DNA of 64,000 nucleotides from Pedobacter polysacchareus (GCF_019802255.1 NZ_JAHYSS010000003.1:62001-126000), one strand, 5' to 3'. Numbered from the stretch's first letter, positions 17,394 through 29,320 are shown. Numbers and translations: made by a program. The notes: a model not told the origin generated them from the letters alone.

Positions 17394-18854
17394 ATGAAAT
17401 TTTGCAGGCCTTCGCTCCTCGGTTTTTGCTTGATAATAGGCGTTTTCCTCGCTTATCTCTCTTGTCATGCTCAGATTTCTGCTCAAAAAAGGAATATTTA
17501 CACCGTACAGCATCCGACTCTATTCGAAGTCGCAGCATTTCATTCCAAACCAGAAAATCATTACTTTGTCAATGGTATTTTAACAGGAGTAGTATCCCTG
17601 CTGGTCGTTTATGGATTATTTCTGTTTATAACGGTTAGGGATCCACTCTACCTGTTTTATCTGAGTTACGTAGCCGCGGTTTATTTATGGGTCATGGCAG
17701 ATGAGGAATCCACTAAACCTATATTTAACTGCCTGATGAACCTAACCGCTTTGCATTTTATGCAGCTATTTATCGGGCAAACCAGGGAGAAACAGCTTTT
17801 CAGGATGATTACGCTATTAAAATTGATTTTTCTAGCCTTGGCCGCAGTGTGTTTAATTCCATTGTCTCCGCCTGTAACTGTAAAATTCGGTCAGTTTTTA
17901 TTGCTGCTGCTGTTTTTAAATGGAGCAAGTATCATTCTGATCATCTGGAGTGTATTTGAGCGGCTTAAAGCGGGTGATAAACAAGCCTGGTTTTACCTTG
18001 CTTCTATTGTTCCTGTTTTCTTTTTCGCCATGCTGGAGATATTTTCCCATGCCGGTACAGTACAAATGCCCATACCTTTTCTTTCCAGCTCCTGGATGCA
18101 GGTGGCACTGGTCATCCAGGTGGTTATTTTAACTTTCGGCCTTGCGTATCGTTTTAACATTTATCGGCTCGATCGGGAGCAATTGCTGTTGGAACTGAAC
18201 AAAGAACAGCGGGAAATGACCGGCATGATCATGGAAAGTCAGGAAAATGAGCGGAGAAAAATTTCCGATCAATTGCATGATGAGGTCGGAACGATGCTTT
18301 CCATTGCGAATTGGCAAATTAATGAGGTGTTGAGTACCGCCTATCCCTTGTCTGAAAAAGCAAAAATAAAACTCGAAAAAGCGACGGAAGCTTTGGAAAA
18401 TGTATCGGCAACGATTCGTAAACTCGGACATAACCTCAGCCCCTGGGCCATTCAGAAATATGGACTCAACAGAGCGATTACCACACTCGCCTATCAAATC
18501 AATATTTCTGAGAAAATTGCCCTGGAATATGTAGTCATTGGTTTTGAATCCAGCACCGATTACCCCCTTGCACTGCTCAACAACCTCTACCGGATCATTC
18601 AGGAATTACTGAACAACATCATAAAACATGCTGGAGCATCCAATGCTTACCTGGAGTTGATTGCAGAGCAAGGTCAGCTGAGCATTATTGTAGAAGACAA
18701 TGGAAAAGGATTTGACAGCAGTTTAGCAATGCGCTCCTCTGGTATTGGCCTGGAGAATATCCGGGCCAAACTTTCGCTTTATCATGGGGAGATGGAAATC
18801 ACAAGAAAACCTGAACATGGCACCCTTGTAGTCATCCGGATCCCTTTATCCTAA
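17394..18854 (+). CDS. membrane sensor histidine kinase, HisKA_3 type (7TM N-terminus)
   Basis: This 486-residue kinase has a short signal-like start. About seven hydrophobic segments follow between residues 60 and 255, in the manner of 7TMR-DISM receptors but with almost no periplasmic sensor domain. A coiled-coil linker leads to a HisKA_3 dimerisation region with phospho-acceptor His295 in DQLHDEVGT. The HATPase_c domain has the N box ELLNNIIKHAGA, G1 DNGKGFD and G2 GIGLENI. It should phosphorylate a LuxR/NarL-type response regulator, but none is adjacent, so it is an orphan here. Its 3' end overlaps the convergent hydrolase gene by 9 bp. Confidence 0.9.
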   Translation: MKFCRPSLLGFCLIIGVFLAYLSCHAQISAQKRNIYTVQHPTLFEVAAFHSKPENHYFVNGILTGVVSLLVVYGLFLFITVRDPLYLFYLSYVAAVYLWVMADEESTKPIFNCLMNLTALHFMQLFIGQTREKQLFRMITLLKLIFLALAAVCLIPLSPPVTVKFGQFLLLLLFLNGASIILIIWSVFERLKAGDKQAWFYLASIVPVFFFAMLEIFSHAGTVQMPIPFLSSSWMQVALVIQVVILTFGLAYRFNIYRLDREQLLLELNKEQREMTGMIMESQENERRKISDQLHDEVGTMLSIANWQINEVLSTAYPLSEKAKIKLEKATEALENVSATIRKLGHNLSPWAIQKYGLNRAITTLAYQINISEKIALEYVVIGFESSTDYPLALLNNLYRIIQELLNNIIKHAGASNAYLELIAEQGQLSIIVEDNGKGFDSSLAMRSSGIGLENIRAKLSLYHGEMEITRKPEHGTLVVIRIPLS

Positions 18855-19697
18855 ATCTTTCTTAAACAATCCTATTGTTCTCTCCCAGGCAAGCTTTGCT
18901 GCGGCCTCATTATACCTTGTTGGGGAAGTATCATTGTTAAAAGCATGATTCACGCCTTCATAAATGAACAATTGATAGGGAATATGGTTTTCTTTCAATG
19001 CCGCTTCAAATTCAGGAATCCCAGCATTGATTCTTTCATCTAAGCCTGCGTAATGCAGCATCAGGTCTGCTTTGATCATCGGAACATCTGCAGTCTTTGC
19101 CTGGGCACCATAATAAGCAACAGCGGCCTGAAGCGTAGGGTCGTTTACAGCTAATTTATTGGCCATCCCTCCACCCCAACAAAAGCCAACACAGCCAACT
19201 TTTCCATTTCCATCCGGGTGTTTTCTTAAATAATCTAGTCCATAGAGGTAATTTTGAAGGTTTTCTTCCGGGTTGAGCTGTCCGATCAGCTCTCTTGCTT
19301 TATCTTCATCCGCAGGAGTGCCCCCAAAAGGAGACAATGCATCTACGCCTAGTGCTAAAAAACCTTCAGCAGCGACTCTTTTAGTGACCGCTATGGTATG
19401 TGGATTGAGGCCGCGGTTTTCATGAATCACCAGTACCGCTCCTAAGTTCCTTTTTCCTTTTGGTTTCGCTAAAAACCCCTTCATATCGCCCTTAACACCC
19501 TTGTAAGTGATGTTTTCTGTGCTCAGGTCATCCTCGTTTACCATTGCGGCAGCAGCATAGTTATTTTCCAGCAAAGGAAGAACACTCAGCGCAAGGGCGG
19601 TGCTCCCGGTTAAAAGTGCTAGTTTTTTTAGAAAATCTTTCCTGTTAATGCTGCTATGTGTGTATTGATCGTAAAGGTTGATAATTCTTTGATCCAT
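18846..19697 (-). CDS. dienelactone hydrolase family protein
   Basis: This 283-residue alpha/beta hydrolase has the dienelactone hydrolase triad: nucleophile Cys173 in GFCWGGG, Asp220 in AGLDERI and His251 in GVNHAFNND. The family acts on lactones and esters; the substrate is unknown. The first ~50 residues form an extension with NRKDFLKKLALLTGS followed by an Ala-rich hydrophobic stretch. This resembles a Tat-type export signal with RK instead of RR, so export is uncertain. Its 3' end overlaps the kinase gene. Confidence 0.88.
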   Translation of the reverse strand: MDQRIINLYDQYTHSSINRKDFLKKLALLTGSTALALSVLPLLENNYAAAAMVNEDDLSTENITYKGVKGDMKGFLAKPKGKRNLGAVLVIHENRGLNPHTIAVTKRVAAEGFLALGVDALSPFGGTPADEDKARELIGQLNPEENLQNYLYGLDYLRKHPDGNGKVGCVGFCWGGGMANKLAVNDPTLQAAVAYYGAQAKTADVPMIKADLMLHYAGLDERINAGIPEFEAALKENHIPYQLFIYEGVNHAFNNDTSPTRYNEAAAKLAWERTIGLFKKDLG

Positions 19698-19926
19698 GGT
19701 GATTTATTTTATATGAGTAAAACTAAATCCAATATAGGTTTTTTCTTGGTTTAAAAACGTTATTTAAAGCGTAAAAATGGCATTATTGTGCTGGTCCTTA
19801 GAAAATTAATGAAAATACCCTATGCCTTTCGTAAAACTTGTCTGTATAAATATTTAAATTGGTTTAATGTTTGTATCTCCCTGTAGATCAATCTTAATTA
19901 TTAATCTCGTATCAAAAAAAGAAACC

Positions 19927-20532
19927 ATGAAAAAAGTACTTTCACTATTCACCATGCTAGGCTTCTGTGTAAGTTTAAGTATGGCTCAAACTGCAGCTCC
20001 TGCCACAACTGCTAAACAAAAAGCTAAAAAAGAAGTGAGTTCTGCTACTGCTGAATCAAAAGCGAAGGCGGCGGCGGCCAAGAAAGAGGCAGCAGCAGCT
20101 AAAAAAGCTGCTAAAGCGGATGCGGCAACAGCAGCAGCAGCTGGCACAAAGCTGAAAAAAGATGGTACGCCTGATAAGCGTTATTCTGCAGCGGCAAAAA
20201 CAACTGCAGCAGAAACAAAAGCGGCGGCAGTGACTAAAAAAGAAGCAGCGGTAAAAACCGTAGCCACCAGCACTCCGGGGATGAAAAAAGATGGTACCCC
20301 AGATAAACGTTACAAAACGCCAGCGACTGCAGCAGCAGCTCCAGCAACGGCGACAACCACGACTACTAAAACAACAAAGGCTAAAGCGGCAACTGCGGTA
20401 AAAGATTACAAACCTACGGTAGACAGAAGTCTTAAAGGACCAAACGGAGAAGAGATTTTAACAGGTCCAAGAGGTGGTAAATATTATATCAATAAAAACG
20501 GTAATAAAACTTATATAAAAAGAGAAGGTTAA
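19927..20532 (+). CDS. secreted Lys/Ala-rich protein with KKDGTPDKRY repeats and PBCV-type basic adaptor tail
   Basis: I start at the ATG at 19927, which gives a clean signal peptide (MKKVLSLFTMLGFCVSLSMAQ); an in-frame ATG at 19867 would bury it. The 201-residue product is extremely rich in Lys, Ala and Thr (residues 22-160). It contains two copies of KKDGTPDKRY (residues 77-86 and 120-129). The last ~37 residues include GPRGGKYYINKNGNKTYI, which resembles the PBCV basic adaptor domain known from large DNA viruses and some bacteria. The protein would be a highly basic periplasmic or surface protein, perhaps binding nucleic acid or anionic polymers; this is inference. A strong terminator follows. 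Confidence 0.8.
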   Translation: MKKVLSLFTMLGFCVSLSMAQTAAPATTAKQKAKKEVSSATAESKAKAAAAKKEAAAAKKAAKADAATAAAAGTKLKKDGTPDKRYSAAAKTTAAETKAAAVTKKEAAVKTVATSTPGMKKDGTPDKRYKTPATAAAAPATATTTTTKTTKAKAATAVKDYKPTVDRSLKGPNGEEILTGPRGGKYYINKNGNKTYIKREG

Positions 20533-20564
20533 TCTAAAGGACTTCCTGCTAAACCTTAATTCAG

Positions 20565-20608
20565 AAGCGATCGTGTAAAAATTCATCTTTTTACACGATC
20601 GCTTTTTT
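20565..20608 (+). terminator. strong intrinsic terminator
   Basis: A perfect 17-bp stem (20565-20581 with 20588-20604, core AAGCGATCGTGTAAAA) with a 6-nt loop runs into a T run. It lies 32 bp after the stop of the Lys/Ala-rich protein gene and, being near-symmetrical (A run before, T run after), could work in both directions. Confidence 0.92.
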
Positions 20609-20978
20609 ATTGGCAAAGCAGCAGGCCCCAGCTTCCATTTTAACCAGGAGTTAACCCCACTTTTTTTCATTTTTCTATTGAATTTCCGTTGCTCTATTTT
20701 TGCTGTTGTTTTGCTTAGGTAAAAGCACAGCAAAAGAAAATTAAAATAAGAGCAAAACAAGAGCAAAACAGATAGGCTTGAAAAGGCGGTCAGCATTCGC
20801 TGTAATCCCGGCTGAAATCAGGATTATTTTTAGACGAACTGGAAGCGTACAAATTATTTAATGGGATTTTTCGTTTTCATAGAACAGCTCATGGCGAAAT
20901 TAATATTTCTAGCTGAGATTTTATATTTCCCCCATAAAAGGAAGGAATAGCTATTGCTGCATGCAAGCAATCAGACAC
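20609..20978. other. intergenic region with long imperfect hairpin, between two terminators
   Basis: No gene is supported. The section 20694-20717 and 20747-20775 is an imperfect inverted repeat: CTAT, TTTTGCT and GTTTTGCT on the left find AGCAAAAC, AGCAAAA and ATAG on the right. The right arm itself contains the direct repeat AGAGCAAAACA twice. The folded stem would be about 25 bp with bulges. It may be part of a small RNA, a repeat remnant or chance. Confidence 0.35.
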
Positions 20979-21010
20979 AAAAAAACGGTATCATCATGTT
21001 GGTGATACCG
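20979..21010 (-). terminator. intrinsic terminator
   Basis: CGGTATCA (20986-20993) pairs with TGATACCG (21003-21010), and the stem extends inward by three more pairs including a G-T. On the minus strand it is followed by seven T residues (complement of 20979-20985). It sits 30 bp downstream of the small minus-strand gene that ends at 21041. Confidence 0.85.
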
Positions 21011-21040
21011 CCTTTATTTTTTGCTTATGATCGGGTTAAA

Positions 21041-21379
21041 TTAACCTACGCGGTAAACGTTGAATTTGTCATTTCTAACGGGTTGTCCTTTGATATGTAA
21101 GGATTCACCTTTATCATTTCTGGTTGCTTTGATTACAAATGGTTCTTCTGATTGCTGTGCTGCTTCATAAGCCAGTTTCAATCTATCGATATAAGTATCG
21201 GCATCTACTCTCCATTTTTTATCTTTATACATGAAGTAGGCAAAGACGTTCCTGGTTTTTCCTTTTAATTTCCCATCTAGTCTGATGTGGGCAATATTGG
21301 CTTGCTTTAAAGGCTCAACAGCCTGTTTATAAAAATCAGTGAAATTTTCGAACGTTGGTATAACATTAATAGTGCTCAT
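21041..21379 (-). CDS. hypothetical protein, 112 aa
   Basis: I choose the start at 21379 (MSTINVIPTFENFTDFY...) over an upstream in-frame ATG at 21436. A perfect -7-like element TATTTTTG lies at 21401-21394, just upstream of the shorter start. The protein is soluble, basic and alpha/beta in character, with NVFAYFMYKDKKWRVDADTY in the middle and a C-terminal KGQPVRNDKFNVYRVG. I do not recognise its family. It is monocistronic, with a clear terminator. Confidence 0.65.
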   Translation of the reverse strand: MSTINVIPTFENFTDFYKQAVEPLKQANIAHIRLDGKLKGKTRNVFAYFMYKDKKWRVDADTYIDRLKLAYEAAQQSEEPFVIKATRNDKGESLHIKGQPVRNDKFNVYRVG

Positions 21380-24144
<2,765 letters not shown>

Positions 24145-24148
<4 letters not shown>

Positions 24149-25134
24149 TAAAAAAGGTATTAATTACCGGTGCAACAGGATTCGTGGGCTATCATTTGAT
24201 AGAAAAAGCATTAGGAGCCGGACTGGAAGTGCATGCAGCAGTCCGTCCGGGTACTGATAAATCTCATTTGAAAGATTTTGACATCCAATACACTACTTTG
24301 GATTATACTTCCGTAGATCGTCTTAAAATCGCTTTAGAAGCGCATCAATACCACTACATCATTCATGCTGCGGGAATTACCAAAGCAAAGACCAGGGACG
24401 CTTACAATAAAGTAAATGCAGAATTTTCCAGAAACCTGGCAATTGCAGCAAGTACTGCTAATATTGACCTGCATAAGTTTGTATTTGTAAGCAGTTTAGC
24501 AGCAATAGGTCCTTTAACAGACTTATCAGCTGAAATTCAAGACAATTCTCCCGGTCATCCGGTAACTAATTATGGCGCCAGCAAGCTATTGGCAGAACAG
24601 TATTTATCGGAGATTTCAAATCTCCCTTTGCTGGTGATTCGTCCAACAGCAGTCTATGGACCAAGGGAAAAAGACCTGTTCATCTTGTTTAATACGATTA
24701 ACAAGGGTTTAGAACCTCATATCGGAAGTTTTAAGCAGCAGCTGAGCTTCATTTATGTAAAAGACCTGGCCTCGGTGATTGTCAAGGCACTCTCTTCTAC
24801 ATTAATTGGAAAAAGCTACAATGTTTCTGATGGCCATATCTATGATCGCTATGCTTTGGCAGCTGTGATTAAAAAAGCCTTGAACAAGAAAACGTTAAAA
24901 TTCCATTTGCCGGTAGCTATCGTAGGTTTTATGGCGGCTATGATGGATATTTTCTATGCGAATAGCAAGAATACCCCAACTTTAAACAAAGAGAAAATGG
25001 CCGAGCTTACTGCCATTAACTGGGCATGTAATATCGGCCATTTAAAAGCTGATTTGGGGTTTGAACCCATCCATAACCTTGAAAAAGGAATCATAGAAAC
25101 CGTCAGCTGGTATAAAAATAATAACTGGTTATAG
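24145..25134 (+). CDS. NAD(P)-dependent epimerase/dehydratase-type SDR, candidate ceramide reductase
   Basis: This 329-residue extended SDR has the Rossmann motif GATGFVG (residues 9-15), a catalytic Ser in FVSSLAAIG (about 116) and Y143-GAS-K147. It is the third gene of the operon. In the bacterial ceramide route a reductase of this NAD-epimerase class (CerR) reduces the 3-keto group; this gene is a good candidate on context. A sugar-nucleotide epimerase is the alternative from sequence alone. The start overlaps the preceding stop by 4 bp. No terminator is obvious before the convergent TPR gene. Confidence 0.8.
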
Positions 25135-25155
25135 TTTTATACAGTGGTGCTTAAA

Positions 25156-26076
25156 TTAAAGTGCCACTTTAGATGCTAAAAATTTAAGGTATTTCTTATC
25201 ATCTTCAAATAACTCTTTACCTGCTAACTTATAAGCATGGTGCAGGTAATCTGTAGCATGCTTTTCTTCCTTCAGCTCCAGGTAACTTTGTCCCATACGC
25301 AGCAATACAAATGAATTCGGATCTTCTTCTCCGTAAATCTGATAGGCGCGGTGCAAATGGTCTAATGCTTCTTTATACTTCTGCTCAGCGAAGTAAGCAT
25401 CACCAATAGAAGCTGAAATCCATGCAGTAGCTTCCCACTCGTCTTTCGGTGCAGGCAATACTTCTAATGCTTTAGTGAAAGCAGCAATTGCTCCGGCATA
25501 GTTCTCCTTGTCCATCTCTGCATTTCCTTCTTCACAGTACTTGTCCAGCAACTCGTTCTCTTCTTCCGTTAGCTCCAATTGCTCTTCGTCTTCATTAGGA
25601 ACGAAAGTTTCCTTAAAAGCGACGAATTCCGGATCGTCCATTAAAGCGATCTTCAGGTAGTCAGAATTTTCATCAATAAAAATCTTGCTGCCATCTTTTT
25701 CATACGCAATTAAAAAGTTTGCCCTGGCATTGTCCAGATCTTTTAAAGCATAGTAAATTGCTCCGGTAGTCAGGAAATGACGCGTGGAATGGATTTTTTC
25801 ATGGGCCATCTTTTCTTTCAGGTACTCGGTCTCTTCAAGGAAGAAAGGCAAGGCCTTTTCTAAAGTTCCCGTTTGCTCATAAAAGGAATAAATGCTGTCG
25901 AGCACTACTCCTCCTACACTACTGTTTTCCTTAGGTCCTCTTATAGAACCATTGATCTCCATTAACAATTGTTCCGCGGCATCAAAGTTTGAAGCCTCCG
26001 TTAAATCATAAACCTGGTCAATCTTATTGAAAAACTCTTCCTCTTGTTCGGCGTTAAAATTCCCTTGTGTAGACAT
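25156..26076 (-). CDS. tetratricopeptide repeat protein
   Basis: This 306-residue acidic cytoplasmic protein has no signal peptide. TPR-type helix pairs are visible, most clearly at residues 170-290 (EMDKENYAGAIAAFTKALEVLP, then GDAYFAEQKYKEALDHLHRAY and LELKEEKHATDYLHHAYKLA). It would serve as a protein-protein interaction scaffold; no partner can be named. It lies 40 bp downstream of xseB on the same strand and may be read from the same transcript. Confidence 0.85.
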   Translation of the reverse strand: MSTQGNFNAEQEEEFFNKIDQVYDLTEASNFDAAEQLLMEINGSIRGPKENSSVGGVVLDSIYSFYEQTGTLEKALPFFLEETEYLKEKMAHEKIHSTRHFLTTGAIYYALKDLDNARANFLIAYEKDGSKIFIDENSDYLKIALMDDPEFVAFKETFVPNEDEEQLELTEEENELLDKYCEEGNAEMDKENYAGAIAAFTKALEVLPAPKDEWEATAWISASIGDAYFAEQKYKEALDHLHRAYQIYGEEDPNSFVLLRMGQSYLELKEEKHATDYLHHAYKLAGKELFEDDKKYLKFLASKVAL

Positions 26077-26116
26077 ATTGTTTAAACTTAAATGGTTTAC
26101 GAATGTGACTAAGATA

Positions 26117-26320
26117 CTATTTTTGTTGTTCCATTTGTTTAATGATCTTATTTACTTCTGTCTCCGTTGCACGCAACTTGTTCTGGCAGAATTCAATGAG
26201 TTCTGATGCCCTTTTCACCTTTTCTGCCAAAACATCCACAGAAACGGATTCTGTTTCTATTTCCTGTGCAATTTCTGCCAGTTCTTTATAAGCTAACTCA
26301 TAAGTTAAATTCGTTTTCAT
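26117..26320 (-). CDS. xseB: exodeoxyribonuclease VII small subunit
   Basis: The 67-residue product is almost entirely a helical hairpin (LTYELAYKELAEIAQEIE, then LAEKVKRASELIEFCQNKL), the hallmark of XseB. Several copies bind each XseA to form the enzyme that degrades single-stranded DNA into oligonucleotides. Its start lies inside the 3' end of xseA (23-bp overlap), so translation is coupled. Confidence 0.93.
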   Translation of the reverse strand: MKTNLTYELAYKELAEIAQEIETESVSVDVLAEKVKRASELIEFCQNKLRATETEVNKIIKQMEQQK

Positions 26321-27671
26321 CGTATGCTGATTTTGATTTTACTGTTGTTTTGATTTCTGAATCGGCCAATCGAATGGTCAATTCCTCCCCTATGCTGATC
26401 TGATCCGCATTACTGGTGATTTTTCCATTTACCTTTAAGATTGCAAAACCTTTGTTCAGGATGTTTTGCGGGCTCATGATTCTCATGACAGACTGGAAAT
26501 GGGCAATGTTGCCTATTTTGTTCAAAAAATACATCCTGCTGTAAGACTGCATATTTTGAGTCAGGTTGCTCAGGTCTTTTCTTTTATTTGAAATCAGGAT
26601 CCTTGGGTTGGTCAGGATCAGTCCAGACAATTGCAGGATGTGGTTATGGTGGCCATGTAAGAGCTGGCGACTGGTATTAATGGTAGATTGATTCAGTTGC
26701 ACCAGTCGGTCTTTATGGTGATTGATCATTTGATAAGTCTTGATGAGGATCATCTTTTGAATATCGGTTAAGCGATCTTCAAAATTACGGTTGTGCGAGA
26801 TGATGAACTCTGCAGCTTTAGTTGGCGTTTTCGTGGAAGTATGGGCCATTAAATCAGCAATCGTTTCATTTTTTTGATGTCCGATCCCGGTGATGACTGG
26901 AATAGGGAATTTAGCGATCGCACGGTTCAATTCGTAATTGTCGTACAGCAGGAAATCAGTCTGTGAACCGCCACCCCTAATGATAATTAAGGCATCATAA
27001 GGCTTTTTAGATTCATAAACGGCGATAATCTGAGCCAGGAATTGTTTGGCATTGCCATCGCCCTGCACCAAGGCAAAATAATCGTCGATTTCAAATTTAT
27101 ACCCGAAAGGATTGTGCTCTAAACTATGCCTGAAATCCTGGAATCCTGCAGAGGTATCAGAAGAGATCACTGCAATCCGCTGGATAACGGGTCTAAATGT
27201 TAAACTGTTGTTTCTGGTCAGGTAGCGATCTCCTGCCTTTTGGATGAAACCGGGGTTATCCCGAAGCAATCGCTCCAGTGTTTCTTTACGCTGCTGCTCG
27301 AATAAACCGAGTGTGAAATTCGTATCAATGTCCAGCAGGTTGAGCTGTAATCCAAATGCGGGGTTATATTGAACGGATACCTGTACCAATACATTGATGT
27401 CATTCTTGAATTTCTGTCCGGTAGCCTTTTCAAAATTGGTGATATTCAGCGAAGCATTCCCCCAGGCTCTTCCGGCAACTTTTGCTAGAATCCTTGCGGC
27501 ATTCTTATCTTTTTCTACCAGCTCAAAATAGTGGTAATTGCTTTGAGGCTTATAGGTATAATTGGTAATATCGGCGATGATCCAAAAAGTCTGCTGTCCA
27601 AAAACACCATCAATTGCCTGTTGAATCTGGCGGGTTAGTTCGGACAGTTTTATGGAAGGGATGGTGCTCAA
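26298..27671 (-). CDS. xseA: exodeoxyribonuclease VII large subunit
   Basis: This 457-residue protein has the XseA order: an N-terminal OB fold (FWIIADITNYTYKPQSNYHYFEL), the catalytic Exonuc_VII_L domain with VISSDTSAGFQDF, IIRGGGSQTDFLLYDNYELNRAIAKFPIPVI in pieces typical of the family, GIGHQKNETIADLMAHTSTKTPT, then a long coiled coil and a short C-terminal domain (ILNKGFAILKVNGK). The enzyme removes single-stranded DNA in repair. The N-terminal domain differs from the E. coli form but is usual for Bacteroidota. The gene heads the xseA-xseB unit. Confidence 0.93.
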   Translation of the reverse strand: MSTIPSIKLSELTRQIQQAIDGVFGQQTFWIIADITNYTYKPQSNYHYFELVEKDKNAARILAKVAGRAWGNASLNITNFEKATGQKFKNDINVLVQVSVQYNPAFGLQLNLLDIDTNFTLGLFEQQRKETLERLLRDNPGFIQKAGDRYLTRNNSLTFRPVIQRIAVISSDTSAGFQDFRHSLEHNPFGYKFEIDDYFALVQGDGNAKQFLAQIIAVYESKKPYDALIIIRGGGSQTDFLLYDNYELNRAIAKFPIPVITGIGHQKNETIADLMAHTSTKTPTKAAEFIISHNRNFEDRLTDIQKMILIKTYQMINHHKDRLVQLNQSTINTSRQLLHGHHNHILQLSGLILTNPRILISNKRKDLSNLTQNMQSYSRMYFLNKIGNIAHFQSVMRIMSPQNILNKGFAILKVNGKITSNADQISIGEELTIRLADSEIKTTVKSKSAYDENEFNL

Positions 27672-27773
27672 GTGTTCTATTATATGTGTGATTATCGCCT
27701 AAAGTTAGGAAATCTAAAACCAAATCAACTCTTTGATAGTTTATAATGGAGCAACAAAGCTTTAAATAAGGAC

Positions 27774-28022
27774 ATGGATCAAGACACGAAAATACTCCTA
27801 GGCATATTTGCAGGATTGGCAGCTGGTGCTGCATTGGGCTTATTATTAGCCCCTCAAGAGAAAAATGGAAATTTGAATGGTCATGCGATTGCTGCTGCAG
27901 ATAGCGGACATCAGACTGAGGATTTCAGCGCAAAACAGATCCAGCATCTGGATCAAATTAAAGAGCGCTTGATGAATACTTTTGAAAAGGACGACTTTAA
28001 TGATCATGTGGAACATGTTTAA
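27774..28022 (+). CDS. small YtxH-like membrane protein
   Basis: The 82-residue product has one N-terminal glycine/alanine-rich membrane helix (ILLGIFAGLAAGAALGLLLAP) followed by a hydrophilic, partly helical tail. This is the YtxH-like pattern often linked to stress responses. The function is unknown. It is the first of two small genes on the strand and is divergent from xseA. Confidence 0.7.
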   Translation: MDQDTKILLGIFAGLAAGAALGLLLAPQEKNGNLNGHAIAAADSGHQTEDFSAKQIQHLDQIKERLMNTFEKDDFNDHVEHV

Positions 28023-28061
28023 TAAGACAATTAAAAAGGAAATAGATAGAAAAAGAGGGAT

Positions 28062-28298
28062 TTGATGGGAAAAAATTACAAAGATATTAACAATCTAAAA
28101 GATCTTAAAAATAGGAAAGCTGAGTTATTGTTGGCTGGAGAGCGATACCAGGAAACCATCAAACGGGATTTAAAAACTTATATCCACCAGTTTAGTCCAG
28201 GATATCTTGCCCATAAGTATACCGAGAAGCCAAAAGAAAAAGTCGCTTCTTTATTTAATAAGGTAAAATCATGGTTTAAGAAAAAGCCAAAAGCTTAA
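28062..28298 (+). CDS. small basic hypothetical protein
   Basis: This 78-residue, lysine-rich protein lacks a membrane segment and is predicted helical (DLKNRKAELLLAGERYQETIKRDL). It ends in a basic tail (KVKSWFKKKPKA). Lying 39 bp after the YtxH-like gene, it is probably its partner in a two-gene operon. Its TAA overlaps the stop of the convergent carboxypeptidase gene within TTAA. Confidence 0.65.
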   Translation: MMGKNYKDINNLKDLKNRKAELLLAGERYQETIKRDLKTYIHQFSPGYLAHKYTEKPKEKVASLFNKVKSWFKKKPKA

Positions 28299-29320
28299 CT
28301 TAAAGCAACCAGGCGGCTTCCATTAGGCCCTACTTCCAGGCTATGTTTTACGCCGCATTTCAGTGCGAAATTGTTTTTTTGATGGCCTACAGGAAAATCG
28401 AAAGCAACAGGATATCCATAGGTTTTTACTTTCTCCAATACGATGTCGTAGATCGTTTTTCCGAATTCTTCACCTGGATCATCGGGCTTTACTTTAAAAC
28501 CTCCGATAATCAAACCGGCCAGATGATCTAGTTTGCCTGATCTTTTGAGGTTCCAGAATATGCGGTCCAGTCGGTATAGGTATTCTCCTGTATCTTCTAC
28601 AAATAAAATCTTACCGGCGGTATGGAGGTCGGATTTCGTGCCGGCCATCGTTTCAATGATGCTGAGGTTTCCACCAACAAGCTCCGCGGATGCCTTGCCA
28701 GGTTTATTGATATTTAGGAATGGACCTTGATATTGGAGATTTTCACCTTTGAGGACTTTTCTGATCGATGAAATAGTTTCCAGCTGCATGGCATCTGCCA
28801 GCGCTGGATCTGTAGGGAACGAGTTACACATTTTTGAATGTATGGAAGCTATTCCGTATTGGCGGTTTAAATGGCAGTGTAAAACGGTTACATCACTAAA
28901 GCCAATGATCCATTTTGGCATTTGAAGAAAGCGATCAAAATTCAGCAAGTCTAGAATTCTAACCAGGCCATAACCACCCCTCGCACACATAATGGCCTTA
29001 ATTTCTGGGTTGTCCAACATTTCCTGAAGGTCTGCAGCCCGCTCCTGGTCTGTCCCTCCCATCGTAAAATCCCTTTTATCTATTGTTTTCCCAATTTTGA
29101 CATTAAAGCCCCAGCTTTCTATCATTGCAATAGCCGGTAATATTTCTGGAGTGGTTATAAATCCCGCCGGACTGGTGATGCCAATGGTATCTCCTGTTTT
29201 CAAGTAAGTTGGCTGTACTATCGCATCATTTAAAAATTCAGCGCTGAATCCAAAAGCTCCATGAACAGGAATGGTTAATCCTGCAGTCAGCATTGAAGAG
29301 AGAAAATGTTTCCTATTCAT
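28295..29320 (-). CDS. LD-carboxypeptidase (peptidase family S66)
   Basis: This 341-residue serine peptidase should cleave the terminal D-alanine from peptidoglycan tetrapeptides during cell-wall recycling. The S66 triad is visible: Ser142 in GFSDVT, Glu242 in VEDTGEYLYRLDR and His313 in FPVGHQKNN; the ARGGYG motif is at about residue 113. The N-terminus (MNRKHFLSSMLTAGLTIPVHG) looks like an export signal, with RK in place of a twin arginine. Exported forms are common in Bacteroidota, although the E. coli enzyme is cytoplasmic. Confidence 0.92.
   Translation of the reverse strand: MNRKHFLSSMLTAGLTIPVHGAFGFSAEFLNDAIVQPTYLKTGDTIGITSPAGFITTPEILPAIAMIESWGFNVKIGKTIDKRDFTMGGTDQERAADLQEMLDNPEIKAIMCARGGYGLVRILDLLNFDRFLQMPKWIIGFSDVTVLHCHLNRQYGIASIHSKMCNSFPTDPALADAMQLETISSIRKVLKGENLQYQGPFLNINKPGKASAELVGGNLSIIETMAGTKSDLHTAGKILFVEDTGEYLYRLDRIFWNLKRSGKLDHLAGLIIGGFKVKPDDPGEEFGKTIYDIVLEKVKTYGYPVAFDFPVGHQKNNFALKCGVKHSLEVGPNGSRLVALS

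Noticed and set aside
20458..20796. Minus-strand frame over the terminator after the Lys/Ala-rich gene
   Set aside because: It crosses a strong hairpin terminator and a low-complexity region and has no conserved features.
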